64,000 nucleotides of DNA, from positions 167,781-231,780 of the forward strand of contig NZ_BCWQ01000007.1 in assembly GCF_001592285.1 (NCBI RefSeq), read 5' to 3'. Shown piece after piece: positions 1-14,772 of this stretch. The stretch is from Hydrogenophaga pseudoflava NBRC 102511. GTDB lineage: Bacteria > Pseudomonadota > Gammaproteobacteria > Burkholderiales > Burkholderiaceae_C. Numbering within the stretch: the stretch's first letter is position 1; each line of letters starts with the position of its first letter. The notes beneath the pieces were generated by a model, which ran no database searches, was not told where the DNA came from, and worked only from the letters and a program-made list of their open reading frames with translations. A program made the position numbers and the translations under genes.

Positions 1-677
1 TGTGGATTCCGCGCCTGCCGGCCGCCGCCGACGCGCACGAGGCGCGCGTGGGCCTGCACGGCGTCTGGCACGCGCTGCGCGCGCACCCGCTGATCATGAC
101 GGTCGGCTTCGTCGGCGGCTTCTTTGAAAGCGGCCTGACCTCCATCCTGCCGCTCTACGGTCTGGCGCTGGGCATGGGGGCAGCGGCCGCGGCGCTGCTG
201 GTGTCGGCCAGCGGCCTGGGCAGCGCGCTGATGATGCTGCCCGCCGGCATGGCGGCGGACCGGCCCTCGCTGCAGCAGCGCCACGGCGGCGAACACGGCG
301 CCCGGGTGCTGATCCTGCACGCCTGCGCCCTGATCACCCTGCTGGCGACGGTGCTGATTCCCTTCGTGGCCGGCGCCCCCTGGCTGGCGGCGGCGGTGGC
401 CTTCGTCTGGGGCGGCGCGGGCGGCAGCCTGTACACGCTGGCCATGATCGACATCGGCTCGCGCGAAGAAGGCATCACCCTGGTCAACAGCACGGCGGTG
501 CTGGTGCTCTCGTACACGCTGGGCGGCGTGCTGGCGCCGGCGCTGGGCGCCGCCATGCTGGACTGGGCGCCGGTGATCGGCTTTCCGGCGCTGCTGCTGG
601 CCGTGGCCGGGCCGGGCTGGTGGCTGCTGCGGCGCGAGCACCGCCGCCTGCGTTCAGGGCGCCGCGGCCGCGCCTGA
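1..677 (+). CDS. MFS transporter, C-terminal part (cut by window edge)
   Basis: The frame is open to the left edge, so only the C-terminal half is present and the true start lies outside. About 220 residues hold five to six hydrophobic segments separated by short loops, with a long cytoplasmic-type loop rich in Arg and Asp (MAADRPSLQQRH) of the kind found between paired helices of major facilitator transporters. The protein ends in a basic tail (RRGRA). The substrate cannot be told. The last 24 bases overlap the end of the convergent YeeE/YedE gene. Family assignment rests on hydrophobicity pattern and the loop motif. Confidence 0.75.
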   Translation, partial: WIPRLPAAADAHEARVGLHGVWHALRAHPLIMTVGFVGGFFESGLTSILPLYGLALGMGAAAAALLVSASGLGSALMMLPAGMAADRPSLQQRHGGEHGARVLILHACALITLLATVLIPFVAGAPWLAAAVAFVWGGAGGSLYTLAMIDIGSREEGITLVNSTAVLVLSYTLGGVLAPALGAAMLDWAPVIGFPALLLAVAGPGWWLLRREHRRLRSGRRGRA

Positions 678-1748
678 TGCCGCACCGGCCGGCTCGGCCG
701 GCCGGGGACGGTCCAGCACCCGGTCGGCCAGGCCGCCGCCGACCCACATGCCCGCCAGCGTGAGCCAGGCGGTGACGGCGAAGATGGCGCCGCCGGTCAT
801 GCCGGCACCCACCGCGCAGCCGCCGGCCAGCATGGAGCCGAAGCCCATGAGGATGGCGCCGATGATGTAGCGCGGCATGGTGTAGCCGCCGCCGAAACCT
901 TCGAGCTTCCAGTCGCCGCCCACCAGCGCGCCGATGAGCGAACCCAGGAACACGCCCGGCATCAGGCCGAGGTCGAAGTTCCAGGGCTCATCGGGGTTGC
1001 TCAGCACGCGCATCAGCCACTCGGCCGAGGGTCCGCTGAAGGTCATGCCCTGCACCTGGACCGGCTCGAAGGAGTGCGCCAGCACCTGGTAGGTGAACAG
1101 CCAGGCCAGGGCCACCGCCAGGCCGGTGCCGATGCCGCCCAGCCATTTCCAGACGCCCCAGCCGCTGTAGTAGGCGAAGAAGCCCGCGGTCACCATCCAC
1201 ACCGCGCCGAAGGCCAGACCGTCGTTCGGACCCACGCCGACCAGGGCCAGCAGGCTGCGCGCCGGTCCGCCGTCCACCACCCACAGCCCGGCGATGGCCT
1301 CGCGCCAGGGTGCCAGCACGCCGGCCAGCGAGGCCTGCGCCGTGACCGCGAAGATCAGCCCCGAGAGCAGCGCGCGCAGGTTGCCGTTGGCCGAGAGCAC
1401 CAGCAGGCGGCTGGCACAGCCGCGCGTCATGACCATGCCGACGCCGAAGATCAGACCACCGATCAGCGCGCCCGACAGACTGCCTTTGGAAGCGAGCTGC
1501 CGCGCCGTGCTGACGTCCAGCAGCCCGGACACCACGAACAGCTGCACCGCCACCACCGCGGTGGAGAACGCCAGCAGCCACACCGCGAGCTTCTCGCCGA
1601 ACCGGCCGTGCCAGAACTCGATGACCGCCGCCCGCAGGCAGAACTTCGAGCGCTGGGCGAAGAAGCCGAACAGCAGCCCGCTGAGCAGGCCGCCCACCAG
1701 CAGCACCCGGGGCTCTCCGTAGTGTTCGATCCAGGCGGTCCAGTCCAT
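654..1748 (-). CDS. YeeE/YedE family (TsuA-like) sulfur-compound transporter
   Basis: Inner-membrane protein of 364 residues with many hydrophobic segments. The YeeE/YedE (DUF395) family includes TsuA, a thiosulfate uptake protein that passes substrate along conserved cysteines. Three cysteines in family-type contexts are visible: C37 (RSKFCLRA), C111 (TRGCASR) and C311 (AGGCAVGAG). The start chosen is the ATG before DWTAWIEHYGEP; an upstream extension of the frame has no membrane or family character. It is one long polypeptide carrying both halves of the fold, not the split two-gene form. No TusA-like partner is adjacent. Substrate (thiosulfate or a related sulfur compound) is inferred from family only. 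Confidence 0.85.
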   Translation of the reverse strand: MDWTAWIEHYGEPRVLLVGGLLSGLLFGFFAQRSKFCLRAAVIEFWHGRFGEKLAVWLLAFSTAVVAVQLFVVSGLLDVSTARQLASKGSLSGALIGGLIFGVGMVMTRGCASRLLVLSANGNLRALLSGLIFAVTAQASLAGVLAPWREAIAGLWVVDGGPARSLLALVGVGPNDGLAFGAVWMVTAGFFAYYSGWGVWKWLGGIGTGLAVALAWLFTYQVLAHSFEPVQVQGMTFSGPSAEWLMRVLSNPDEPWNFDLGLMPGVFLGSLIGALVGGDWKLEGFGGGYTMPRYIIGAILMGFGSMLAGGCAVGAGMTGGAIFAVTAWLTLAGMWVGGGLADRVLDRPRPAEPAGAASGAAAAP

Positions 1749-1882
1749 GCGATCCTCGTTTATCAAAACATGCGAATTTACGGATGTTATGCCTGTTATC
1801 GCCCATTTTTCTTGATGCGGCGCAACATGTGACGGGGCGCTAAGCTCCCTGGCGGGCAGTGCCCCCACATGAAAGGACTCCC

Positions 1883-2290
1883 ATGCCCATCCCCTGGCTG
1901 ACCGCACTGAAGGTGATTCCCTGGGGCGACGTGATCGAACACGCGCCCAAGGTGCTCAAGGGCGCGCGCGACCTGCTGAACCAGCAGCGCCAGCGGCGCC
2001 GCGAGGCCGCCGAGCCCGCCCCCGCCCCGGACGCCGCCGTCATCGAGGCGCCCAGCCCCACGCCGCCCGAGCTGCGCGAACTCCAGCAACAGCTGGCCAC
2101 GGCGCGCGAGGACCTCACCCGGCTGCAGCAGACGCAGGACCAGATCACCCAGACCGTGGCCGAACTGGCCGAACAGAACACCCGGCTGGTGGCCGCGGTG
2201 GAGCTGCTGCGCACGCGCACGCGGCTGCTGATGGGGGCGGTGGTGGTGCTGGCGGTGGTGCTGGCCGCCTGGTATTTCAGCGCCGCTTGA
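1883..2290 (+). CDS. small coiled-coil protein with C-terminal membrane anchor
   Basis: 135 residues, function not recognised. Residues about 55-110 are Leu/Gln/Glu rich (LRELQQQLATAREDLTRLQQTQ) with heptad spacing, predicting a coiled coil. The C terminus (about 113-133) is a hydrophobic segment ending WYFSAA, so the protein is probably tail-anchored in the inner membrane with the coiled coil in the cytoplasm. The ATG is preceded by GAAAGGA. The start lies about 130 bases from the divergent YeeE/YedE start. The 3' end overlaps the convergent methyltransferase by 14 bases. Confidence 0.7.
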   Translation: MPIPWLTALKVIPWGDVIEHAPKVLKGARDLLNQQRQRRREAAEPAPAPDAAVIEAPSPTPPELRELQQQLATAREDLTRLQQTQDQITQTVAELAEQNTRLVAAVELLRTRTRLLMGAVVVLAVVLAAWYFSAA

Positions 2291-3008
2291 AGGGCACCTG
2301 GTAGAGCCAGACCGGCTTGCCCTGGACGGTTTCGAGCCGGGCTTTCGGTGTGAAACCGGCGGCCTCGAACTCCAGGCTGGCCAGCCAGGCGCCCGGTGCC
2401 AGCTCGGCGGCGGCCTTCTCCATCGCGCGCGGCATGCTCTCGGGCCGCTGGAACAGATAGACCATGTGGTAGCCCGACCAGTCTTCGGCCCATATGTCGG
2501 CGCGGCGCACCGTTGCGAAGCGGCAGCGCAGCCGGCACAGCAGGGCCAGCGGCCAGCTCCACTCCAGGCCGTGGACCTGCGCCCGCGGGTACTGGCGGTG
2601 CAACGCGATCAGGCCGGCGCCGAGCCCGCAGCCGGCATCCACCACCGCCGCGCCATCGGGCAGCGGCGCCTTCTGCGCCAGCCCGTCCAGTGCGTTCCCC
2701 GGCGTGGGGAACAGCGGCGCGTCACCCCAGCTGCCCAGCGGGTACAGGGCCAGCAGCAGTGCCAGCGGCAGCAGCCAGACCCAGCCCGGCACGGCAGCGG
2801 CCGCGCCGCTGGCCAGCAGCGAAAGCGGAAAACCGGCGAGCATGAACAGGCGCCGCCAGGGTGTGCGGCCGGTCCAGGCGGCCAGGCCGGCGGCCAGCAG
2901 AGCGGGCACAAAGGCCGCCACCGGCCCCAGACCCACCGCCTGAAGGCCCATGAACAAGCCCCAGGCCAGTGCCCAGGTCAGCAGCGCGGGAAGCGGCCAG
3001 ATCAGCAT
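2277..3008 (-). CDS. membrane-anchored class I SAM-dependent methyltransferase
   Basis: 243 residues. The first about 95 form three to four hydrophobic helices. The rest is a Rossmann methyltransferase domain: motif I DAGCGLG at 124-130 binds S-adenosylmethionine, followed by an acidic residue region (HGLEWS) and YHMVYLFQRPESM in the post-motif II area. The domain is short (about 120 residues) but typical of membrane-linked methyltransferases in Burkholderiales. The acceptor is unknown. Its 3' end overlaps the small coiled-coil gene on the opposite strand. Confidence 0.75.
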   Translation of the reverse strand: MLIWPLPALLTWALAWGLFMGLQAVGLGPVAAFVPALLAAGLAAWTGRTPWRRLFMLAGFPLSLLASGAAAAVPGWVWLLPLALLLALYPLGSWGDAPLFPTPGNALDGLAQKAPLPDGAAVVDAGCGLGAGLIALHRQYPRAQVHGLEWSWPLALLCRLRCRFATVRRADIWAEDWSGYHMVYLFQRPESMPRAMEKAAAELAPGAWLASLEFEAAGFTPKARLETVQGKPVWLYQVPFKRR

Positions 3009-3141
3009 GCGGGCATTGTCATCGTTCGCGGCGCGGCCACAGCGCAGTCACCGGCGTCGCCAAGGCGATGGTGGCGGCTTGCCTCGGCGGCACGGCGTGT
3101 CTATGGTGCGTCTTCCACCACAACATTCAGGAGACACCCCA

Positions 3142-4044
3142 ATGGCCCTCGCCCCCCGCTTTTCCGTGCTCGTCTCAGGCTACACCTTCTTCGAAAGCCC
3201 GCGCTGGCGCGACGACCACCTGTGGCTGTCGGACTTCTACACCCACCAGATCATCCGCGTCGACCGGCAGGGCCGGGTGGAAAAAATCGCCGACGTGCCG
3301 CAACAGCCCTCGGGCATGGGCTGGCTGCCCGACGGCCGCCTGCTGGTGGTCTCGATGCGCGACCGCAAGGTGTTGCGCCGCGAGGCCGACGGCCGCCTCG
3401 TCACGCACGCCGATCTGTCGTCCGTCGCGAACGGTCATGTCAACGACATGGTGGTGGACGCGCAAGGCCGTGCCTACGTGGGCAACTTCGGTTTCGACCT
3501 GATGGGCGGCGGCGCGCCACACACCGCCACGCTGGCGCGCGTCGACCCCGACGGCTCGGTGCACGCGGCGGCCGAAGGCCTGTACTTCCCCAACGGCAGC
3601 ATGATCACGCCCGACGGCCAGACCCTGATCGTCGCGGAAACCATGGGCAACCGCATCTCGGCCTTCGACATCCAGCCCGACGGCCAGCTGGGGCCGCGCC
3701 GCGACTGGGCCGCCTGGGGTCCGTTGCCGGCCATGACCGACGTGCCGAGCGTGCTGGGCGCGCTCAAGGCTGCACCCGACGGCGCCACGCTGGACGCCGA
3801 GGGCGCGGTGTGGTTCGCCGACGCCGTGGGCCACCGCGTGGTGCGCATGGCCCCGGGCGGCGAGATCCTGGAGAGCATTTCCACCGGGGACCAGGGCGCC
3901 TTCGCCTGCACACTCGGCGGCCCCGATGGCCGCACCCTGTTCATCTGCGTGGCGCCGGACTTCCTGGAGCACGCGCGCCAAGCCGCGCGCGAGGCGGCCA
4001 TCTGGACCACCACCGTGAACGTGCCAGGCGCCGGACGGCCCTGA
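3142..4044 (+). CDS. SMP-30/gluconolactonase-like beta-propeller hydrolase
   Basis: 300 residues of the SMP-30/gluconolactonase/LRE family, six-bladed propellers that use a divalent metal to hydrolyse lactones. Family metal-site signatures are present: Glu in FFESPRW near the N terminus, Asn in NGHVNDMVVD, Asn in YFPNGSM, and Asp in the LDAEGAVWFADA strand. The ATG before ALAPRFSV is chosen because CAGGAGACACC lies just upstream; the reading frame continues further up but without family character. No signal peptide, so cytoplasmic. Substrate unknown; it stands alone between the methyltransferase and uvrA. Confidence 0.85.
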   Translation: MALAPRFSVLVSGYTFFESPRWRDDHLWLSDFYTHQIIRVDRQGRVEKIADVPQQPSGMGWLPDGRLLVVSMRDRKVLRREADGRLVTHADLSSVANGHVNDMVVDAQGRAYVGNFGFDLMGGGAPHTATLARVDPDGSVHAAAEGLYFPNGSMITPDGQTLIVAETMGNRISAFDIQPDGQLGPRRDWAAWGPLPAMTDVPSVLGALKAAPDGATLDAEGAVWFADAVGHRVVRMAPGGEILESISTGDQGAFACTLGGPDGRTLFICVAPDFLEHARQAAREAAIWTTTVNVPGAGRP

Positions 4045-4052
4045 ACCCCGCC

Positions 4053-4071
4053 GCCCGCCCGACGGGCGGGC
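4053..4071. terminator. GC hairpin between convergent genes
   Basis: GCCCGCC and GGCGGGC form a perfect 7-bp stem with loop CGACG, lying between the stop codons of the SMP-30-like gene and uvrA. It has no T-run on either side, so termination is inferred from position only. Confidence 0.4.
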
Positions 4072-4074
4072 CGT

Positions 4075-9990
<5,916 letters not shown>

Positions 9991-10119
9991 GCAGGCCTTC
10001 CTGAGAGGGAGCCGAACATTCTAGGAGCCGCACGTCGGGCTGTCCGGGGGCTACGTCATTCCCCCAATGCCGCGGTCCCCTCCGCTGCCTAGACTGGCGC
10101 TCCCAAAGGAGACAGACGA

Positions 10120-11250
10120 ATGACAAACACAACAAGCGTGCGCCGGACCCTCGGCGCCATGGGGCTGGCCGCTGCGCTGGCCTGGCCCGCAGCCGCCTGG
10201 TCGCAGATCCGCATCGGCCAGACCGCCGGCTTCAGCGGCCCCGTGGCCGCCGGGGTGAAAGAAACCACCGACGGCGCCAGGCTGTACTTCGACGCCATCA
10301 ACGCCAAAGGCGGGGTGAACGGAGAGAAGATCGACCTGGTGTCGCTGGACGACAAGTTCGACCCCAAGCTGGCGGCCGAAAACGCCCGGAAGCTGGCCGA
10401 CGACAAGGAGGTGGTCAGCCTGTTCCTGAACCGCGGCACCCCGCACACGCAGGCCATCCTGCCGGTGCTGGCGGACGCCAAGCTGCCCCTGGTGGGCCCG
10501 TCCACCGGCGCCATGGTGCTGCACCGACCCGTCAACCCGTGGGTGTTCAACGTGCGCGCCACCTACCAGCGCGAGGCCGAGCGCGCGGTGCAGCACCTGA
10601 GCCTGATCGGCATGGACCGCATCGGCGTGCTGCACGTGGAGGACAGCTTCGGCGCCGACCTGCTCGAAGGCGCCCAGAAGGGCTTTTCGTCGGTGGGCAA
10701 GAGCCCGCTGTTCATCGAGAAGTTCGACCGCGCCCAATGGGACTTCAGCGCGATCGCCCCCCGCATCGCCAGCTCGGGCGCGCAGGCGGTGCTGTTCATC
10801 GGCTCGGGCGTGGCGGTGGCCGATGGCGTGGCCGCGATCCGCAAGGCCGGCTCGCGCGCCCAGATCATCACCAACTCCAACAACGCCTCCGGCGGCTTCG
10901 TGAAGTCCCTGGGCACCCACGCCTCGGGCACCATCGTCACCCAGGTCTTCCCGTACGAGCGCTCGCTCTCGGTGGCCATGGTGAAGGAGGCGATGGACCT
11001 GGCCAAGGCCAAAGGACTGGAGGGCGTGAGCCCGGCGATGCTGGAAGGCTTCGCGGCGGCCAAGGTGCTGGTGGCGGGCCTGCAGCGCGCCGGCGCCAAC
11101 CCGACACGGGCCAAGCTGCGCGACGCGCTGGAAGGGCTGTCCAAACTGGACATCGGCGGCCTTGAGGTGGGCTTCGGGCCGAACGACCACACCGGCCTGG
11201 AGTTTGTCGACCTGTCCATCATCGACAGCGGCGGCAAGTTCCGCCGCTGA
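10120..11250 (+). CDS. periplasmic branched-chain amino acid-type ABC substrate-binding protein
   Basis: 376 residues with an N-terminal Sec signal peptide (basic start, hydrophobic AMGLAAALAWPAAAW, cleavage near AWSQ). The mature part has the type I periplasmic-binding fold of the LivK/HAAT family: IRIGQTAGFSGPVAAGVKE at the N terminus, LPLVGPSTGAMVLHRP and VLHVEDSFGADL in the lobes. AAAGGAGAC lies just before the ATG. No permease or ATPase gene is next to it, so it is either an orphan receptor for a transporter encoded elsewhere or serves signalling. The ligand cannot be deduced. Confidence 0.88.
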   Translation: MTNTTSVRRTLGAMGLAAALAWPAAAWSQIRIGQTAGFSGPVAAGVKETTDGARLYFDAINAKGGVNGEKIDLVSLDDKFDPKLAAENARKLADDKEVVSLFLNRGTPHTQAILPVLADAKLPLVGPSTGAMVLHRPVNPWVFNVRATYQREAERAVQHLSLIGMDRIGVLHVEDSFGADLLEGAQKGFSSVGKSPLFIEKFDRAQWDFSAIAPRIASSGAQAVLFIGSGVAVADGVAAIRKAGSRAQIITNSNNASGGFVKSLGTHASGTIVTQVFPYERSLSVAMVKEAMDLAKAKGLEGVSPAMLEGFAAAKVLVAGLQRAGANPTRAKLRDALEGLSKLDIGGLEVGFGPNDHTGLEFVDLSIIDSGGKFRR

Positions 11251-11255
11251 CCCCC

Positions 11256-12716
11256 TCAGCCCAGGAACCCGAGATTCCTGGTGCTGAAATTGGTGAGGTT
11301 CGGCAGGATGGTGTTGAGCTGGGGGTCCGAGGCACCGAACCAGCGCAGCAGGGTCGCGGCGTACTGGTCGACCGAGGTGGTGGGAATCCACCGCCCGTGC
11401 AGCTCCCAGGAGGAGACGCCGACGTCGTTGGGGCCACCGGCCACCAGCTCGGGATAGCTGCCATAAACCGCCCCACCCTGCACCGCACCGCCCATCACCA
11501 GATGGTGGTTGCCCCAGGCGTGGTCGGTGCCGGAGCTGCTGTTGGGCACGAAGGTGCGGCCGAAGTCACTCTGGGTGAACAGGGTCACGTTGTTGCCCAT
11601 ACCGATGGCCGCCATCGCGTTGTAGAAGCAGGCCATCGCGTCGGCCAGGCCCTGCAGCAGGCGGGCGTGCACGCCGCTCAGGCTGTCCGCTGCGATCTGC
11701 TCGTTGTGCGTGTCGTAGCCGCCCTGCTGGGCAAAGAAGATCTGGCGGTCGCCCTGCACGGTGGCACGCCCGGCCACCAGCTTGGCAATCTGGTAGAGCT
11801 GGCGGCCGAGGTCGGTGCCGATCGCCCCCTGTGCATTGGTCAGCGGCGCGAAGGCCGTGTCGATCAGGGTCGGCGCCGCCGGGTTGGGCTCCACCCCGAC
11901 GATGGCGCCCAGCCGGGACGACACCTCGAACGCCGTGCGCTGCTGCTGCGCGTAGGCGTCCAGCAGCACATTGGAACTGCCCAGGTTGCCCGGCTGGTAC
12001 AGCGCCTCCAGCGCGGTCTTGCGCGCGACCGTAGGTGCCCATGGGCCCTCCAGGCCTTCCACCCCGAAGGTGTCGCCCGGCCCCGGCAGCACCAGGGGCG
12101 TGCCGAGCGCGGACAGCCCGAAGTGGCCGTTGCCGCCCACGGAGATCACGGGATTGGTGGTGCCCAGGGTGTCGGTGGCGCGACCGCCCCAGCCGGTGCG
12201 TTCGAGTGAACGGGCGCTGGACGCCTCCCACTCGATCTGCTGGTCCGAGTGCGAGAACAGGTTGTCCGGAATCAGCGGCGAGGTGCCCGGCAGGCTGCGG
12301 AACTCGGTCTTGGTCAGCGGCCCGAAGAGCGGACCGACGTTGGCCACGGCGGCGATCTTGCGCGCGCTGCACACCGGCGCCAGCGCGGCCATGGACGGGT
12401 GCAGGCCCACGTCTGTGCCCGCCATCGGCACCAGGCTGTTGCGCGGCAGGGCGAGGGCGCCGCGCACCGTGGCGTACTGGTTGTAGCGCGTGGTGTCGGT
12501 CGGCACCACCGTGTTCTGCCCGTCGTTGCCGCCGTACAGGAAGACGCACACCAGGGCCTTGTAGCCGTCGGCCTGGGCCTTCACCGGGTTCTGCAGCAGG
12601 GCCGACAGGCTGCCCACCCCGAGTGCGCCCGCCAGGGACGCGCCGCCCCAGCGAAGCCACTGCCGCCGGTCCATCGGCGCCCACTGCGATGCATGTTGTC
12701 GGTTCATGTCGGTCAC
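11256..12716 (-). CDS. DUF1501 protein, Tat-exported
   Basis: 486 residues. The N terminus carries a twin-arginine signal (DRRQWLRWGGASLAGALGVGSLSALL, cleavage near VKAQA), so it is exported folded. The mature protein has the DUF1501 hallmarks KALVCVFLYGGNDGQNTVVP, FSHSDQQIEWE and DHAWGNHHLVMGGAVQGG, a sulfatase/alkaline-phosphatase-superfamily-like fold. Its biochemical role is not established. It starts 6 bases after the stop of the DUF1800 gene, so the two form one transcript; DUF1800 and DUF1501 genes are paired in many bacteria. An in-frame ATG three codons later is an equally possible start. Confidence 0.88.
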   Translation of the reverse strand: MTDMNRQHASQWAPMDRRQWLRWGGASLAGALGVGSLSALLQNPVKAQADGYKALVCVFLYGGNDGQNTVVPTDTTRYNQYATVRGALALPRNSLVPMAGTDVGLHPSMAALAPVCSARKIAAVANVGPLFGPLTKTEFRSLPGTSPLIPDNLFSHSDQQIEWEASSARSLERTGWGGRATDTLGTTNPVISVGGNGHFGLSALGTPLVLPGPGDTFGVEGLEGPWAPTVARKTALEALYQPGNLGSSNVLLDAYAQQQRTAFEVSSRLGAIVGVEPNPAAPTLIDTAFAPLTNAQGAIGTDLGRQLYQIAKLVAGRATVQGDRQIFFAQQGGYDTHNEQIAADSLSGVHARLLQGLADAMACFYNAMAAIGMGNNVTLFTQSDFGRTFVPNSSSGTDHAWGNHHLVMGGAVQGGAVYGSYPELVAGGPNDVGVSSWELHGRWIPTTSVDQYAATLLRWFGASDPQLNTILPNLTNFSTRNLGFLG

Positions 12717-12722
12717 ATCCCT

Positions 12723-14621
12723 TCAGCGGACCAGGTGGTACTGGGGCGAGGCGAACACCAGGAAGGCCGCCTGGCGCACCCGGTTGGTCCGCTCGCTGGC
12801 GGTTCCGGCCCCGAACTGGTTGACCGCAGAAATCACCGCCGTGCGCGACGTGGCGGGCAGCAGCTCACCCAGCGCCAGCAAGGAGATGCGGTCCACCAGC
12901 CGACCGGCATCGGTCGCATCCGCCGCGAACCCGCTGAGATCGACCCGGGTGCCCACCGCTCCGGGCACAGTCGAGCTGGCACCGGAGCCGTTCCAGAAAA
13001 TCAGGTAGTTGAGGTAGTTGATGCGGTTGAGCGCGGTGTTGGCGTTGTGGATGCCGAAGGCCGGCCCCACCAGCGCGGTGCCGGCCACCGGGTAGTCGGG
13101 CGAATAGAAGTTGAACACCGACGGCGGACGGAAGACGTGCTGGCGCATCTCTTCGCCCCACCACCAGCCCAGCGCCTCGCCATCGGTCCGGCCGTTGAGG
13201 GCGCGCAGCACGCCGGTGAACAGCTGAATGGGCTCGCGCAGCCGACCGGCCGAGCTGGCCACCGTCGTGCTGCGGGCCTCGGCATCCAGCAGCACCGCGG
13301 CCACGGTGGCGGCGAGATCGCCTTTGCGGCCGGAGCCCAACCTGCCGTACCGGCCGGTGTTGAATGCGCCCGCCACGCGCTGCACGTACGCAGGGCTCGG
13401 GTTGCTCGTCACCAGCTGCTGGATCAGGTGCCGGCTCACGAACGGCGCCACGTTCTGGTGGGCCATGATGCTGTCGAGCACCGCCTCCAGCGCCGCCGGC
13501 GCAGTGTTGCCCGAAGGCAGGCTCACCCCGGACAGCAGCGAGCGCGCCGCGGTGTTGTGGAACGACGCCACCGACACCATGTCCCCGTCGTAGAACTGGC
13601 AGTTGGCGCCCCGGGGCCAGCAGCCCCACGGCGTGGCGCCCCCGGGGGGGTAGGTCCAGCCGGTGAGCGCATGGGCGTAGGCGCGCACACGCTCGTTGTC
13701 GTAGGTGGGCGTGCAGCTGCCGCCCTGCAGCGAGCCGTCCGGGTTGAGCAGGCAGGTGCCCAGCGAGAACAGCTGCAGCAGCTCGCGGGCGAAATTCTCG
13801 TTGGGCGCGTCCTTGTCGTTGTTGACATGGTCGAGGTAGTCGCCCATGACCGGCGACAGGATGACCTTGCGCAGCAGGTCGCGGTAGTTGCCGAATGCGT
13901 GGTCCAGCAGCATGTTGTGGTAGTTGCGCAGACCATAGGTGCCGCTGACCTCGTAGTTGGACACCACCAGCATCTGCTGCAACGCCAGCCCGACGCGCTG
14001 GCGCAACTGGTCCTGACCGGTCACCGCATTGCGGTAGAAGTCCCAGACCAGGGGTGTGGACGAATACCAGTCGCGCCAGCACTGGTCGCCCCGGTTGTCG
14101 CAGAAGTCGGCGCCCTGGCTGGTGTGCTTGTGCACGGCGTTGGTGCCGCCGCTGGTGTAGCGGGACCGGGGCAATGGCACGATGACGGGTACGCGCGGCC
14201 CATTGGGACTGGGCTTGAAGGCCTGGCGCTGCAGGCTCATCTGGTCGGCGACCCAGCGCGAGGCCCCCCACTCGCGGATCTGCGTCACCAGCGACTCGGT
14301 GGGCCCGAAGGTCGCCTGGTTGGCCAGCCGCACCGCATCGGCCTGTGTCATCACAAGGGCCTTGGGCGCTCCGCCCTCGCCGGCCTCCGGCACAGGTTCA
14401 TCGTCGAAGACCGAACTCAGGCTGGGCCAGCTGGTCCCTGTGGAACCCCCAGACTCCGACGCCGCCGTCTTCCGGGCCGAGGCCTGATCGGTACCGCCTG
14501 CAGTTTCACCGCCGCCGCAGGCCGCGAGCGCCGCCACCACAACCACCAGCGGCAGCCGAAGCCAGAGGAGGCGCCGGCGCGAGGGGCCGGGCAGTGCGAT
14601 AGGGGGCGCTGTGGCGTTCAT
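12723..14621 (-). CDS. DUF1800 lipoprotein
   Basis: 632 residues from the ATG before NATAPPIALPG. A lipoprotein signal is clear: basic SRRRLLWLRLP, hydrophobic VVVVAALAAC lipobox, then GGG, so the protein is probably lipid-anchored in the envelope. DUF1800 marks include DAVRLANQATFGPTESLV, the ENFARELLQLFSLG block (most recognisable), VRAYAHALTGW and PPSVFNFYSPDYP. Function is unknown for the family. It is followed at once by the DUF1501 gene in one operon. Upstream frame extension has no family match and would bury the lipobox, so it was rejected. Confidence 0.88.
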   Translation of the reverse strand: MNATAPPIALPGPSRRRLLWLRLPLVVVVAALAACGGGETAGGTDQASARKTAASESGGSTGTSWPSLSSVFDDEPVPEAGEGGAPKALVMTQADAVRLANQATFGPTESLVTQIREWGASRWVADQMSLQRQAFKPSPNGPRVPVIVPLPRSRYTSGGTNAVHKHTSQGADFCDNRGDQCWRDWYSSTPLVWDFYRNAVTGQDQLRQRVGLALQQMLVVSNYEVSGTYGLRNYHNMLLDHAFGNYRDLLRKVILSPVMGDYLDHVNNDKDAPNENFARELLQLFSLGTCLLNPDGSLQGGSCTPTYDNERVRAYAHALTGWTYPPGGATPWGCWPRGANCQFYDGDMVSVASFHNTAARSLLSGVSLPSGNTAPAALEAVLDSIMAHQNVAPFVSRHLIQQLVTSNPSPAYVQRVAGAFNTGRYGRLGSGRKGDLAATVAAVLLDAEARSTTVASSAGRLREPIQLFTGVLRALNGRTDGEALGWWWGEEMRQHVFRPPSVFNFYSPDYPVAGTALVGPAFGIHNANTALNRINYLNYLIFWNGSGASSTVPGAVGTRVDLSGFAADATDAGRLVDRISLLALGELLPATSRTAVISAVNQFGAGTASERTNRVRQAAFLVFASPQYHLVR

Positions 14622-14636
14622 GGGCCGCCAATGTAG

Positions 14637-14675
14637 GCGGCCGAACCCGGACCGCGAAGGACCGGATTCGGCCGC
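14637..14675. promoter_or_regulatory. inverted repeat upstream of DUF1800
   Basis: GCGGCCGAA and TTCGGCCGC are perfect 9-base arms; a second CCGG/CCGG pairing lies inside. It sits 16 bases before the DUF1800 start, in its leader, about 100 bases after the usp gene's stop. It could attenuate read-through from usp or act as an operator. Confidence 0.35.
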
Positions 14676-14772
14676 TGTTACATGCCACAAACAACTTACA
14701 GAACGTGACAACCCCGTCGGGTGCACGCACACCAGGCCCGCCGCCTGGTTGAGAAAGGTGCCCGCCGGGCGC

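Noticed and set aside
9991..10119. Possible SOS (LexA) box upstream of uvrA
   Set aside because: No CTGT-N8-ACAG-like sequence was found; only a TAGAAT -10-like hexamer.
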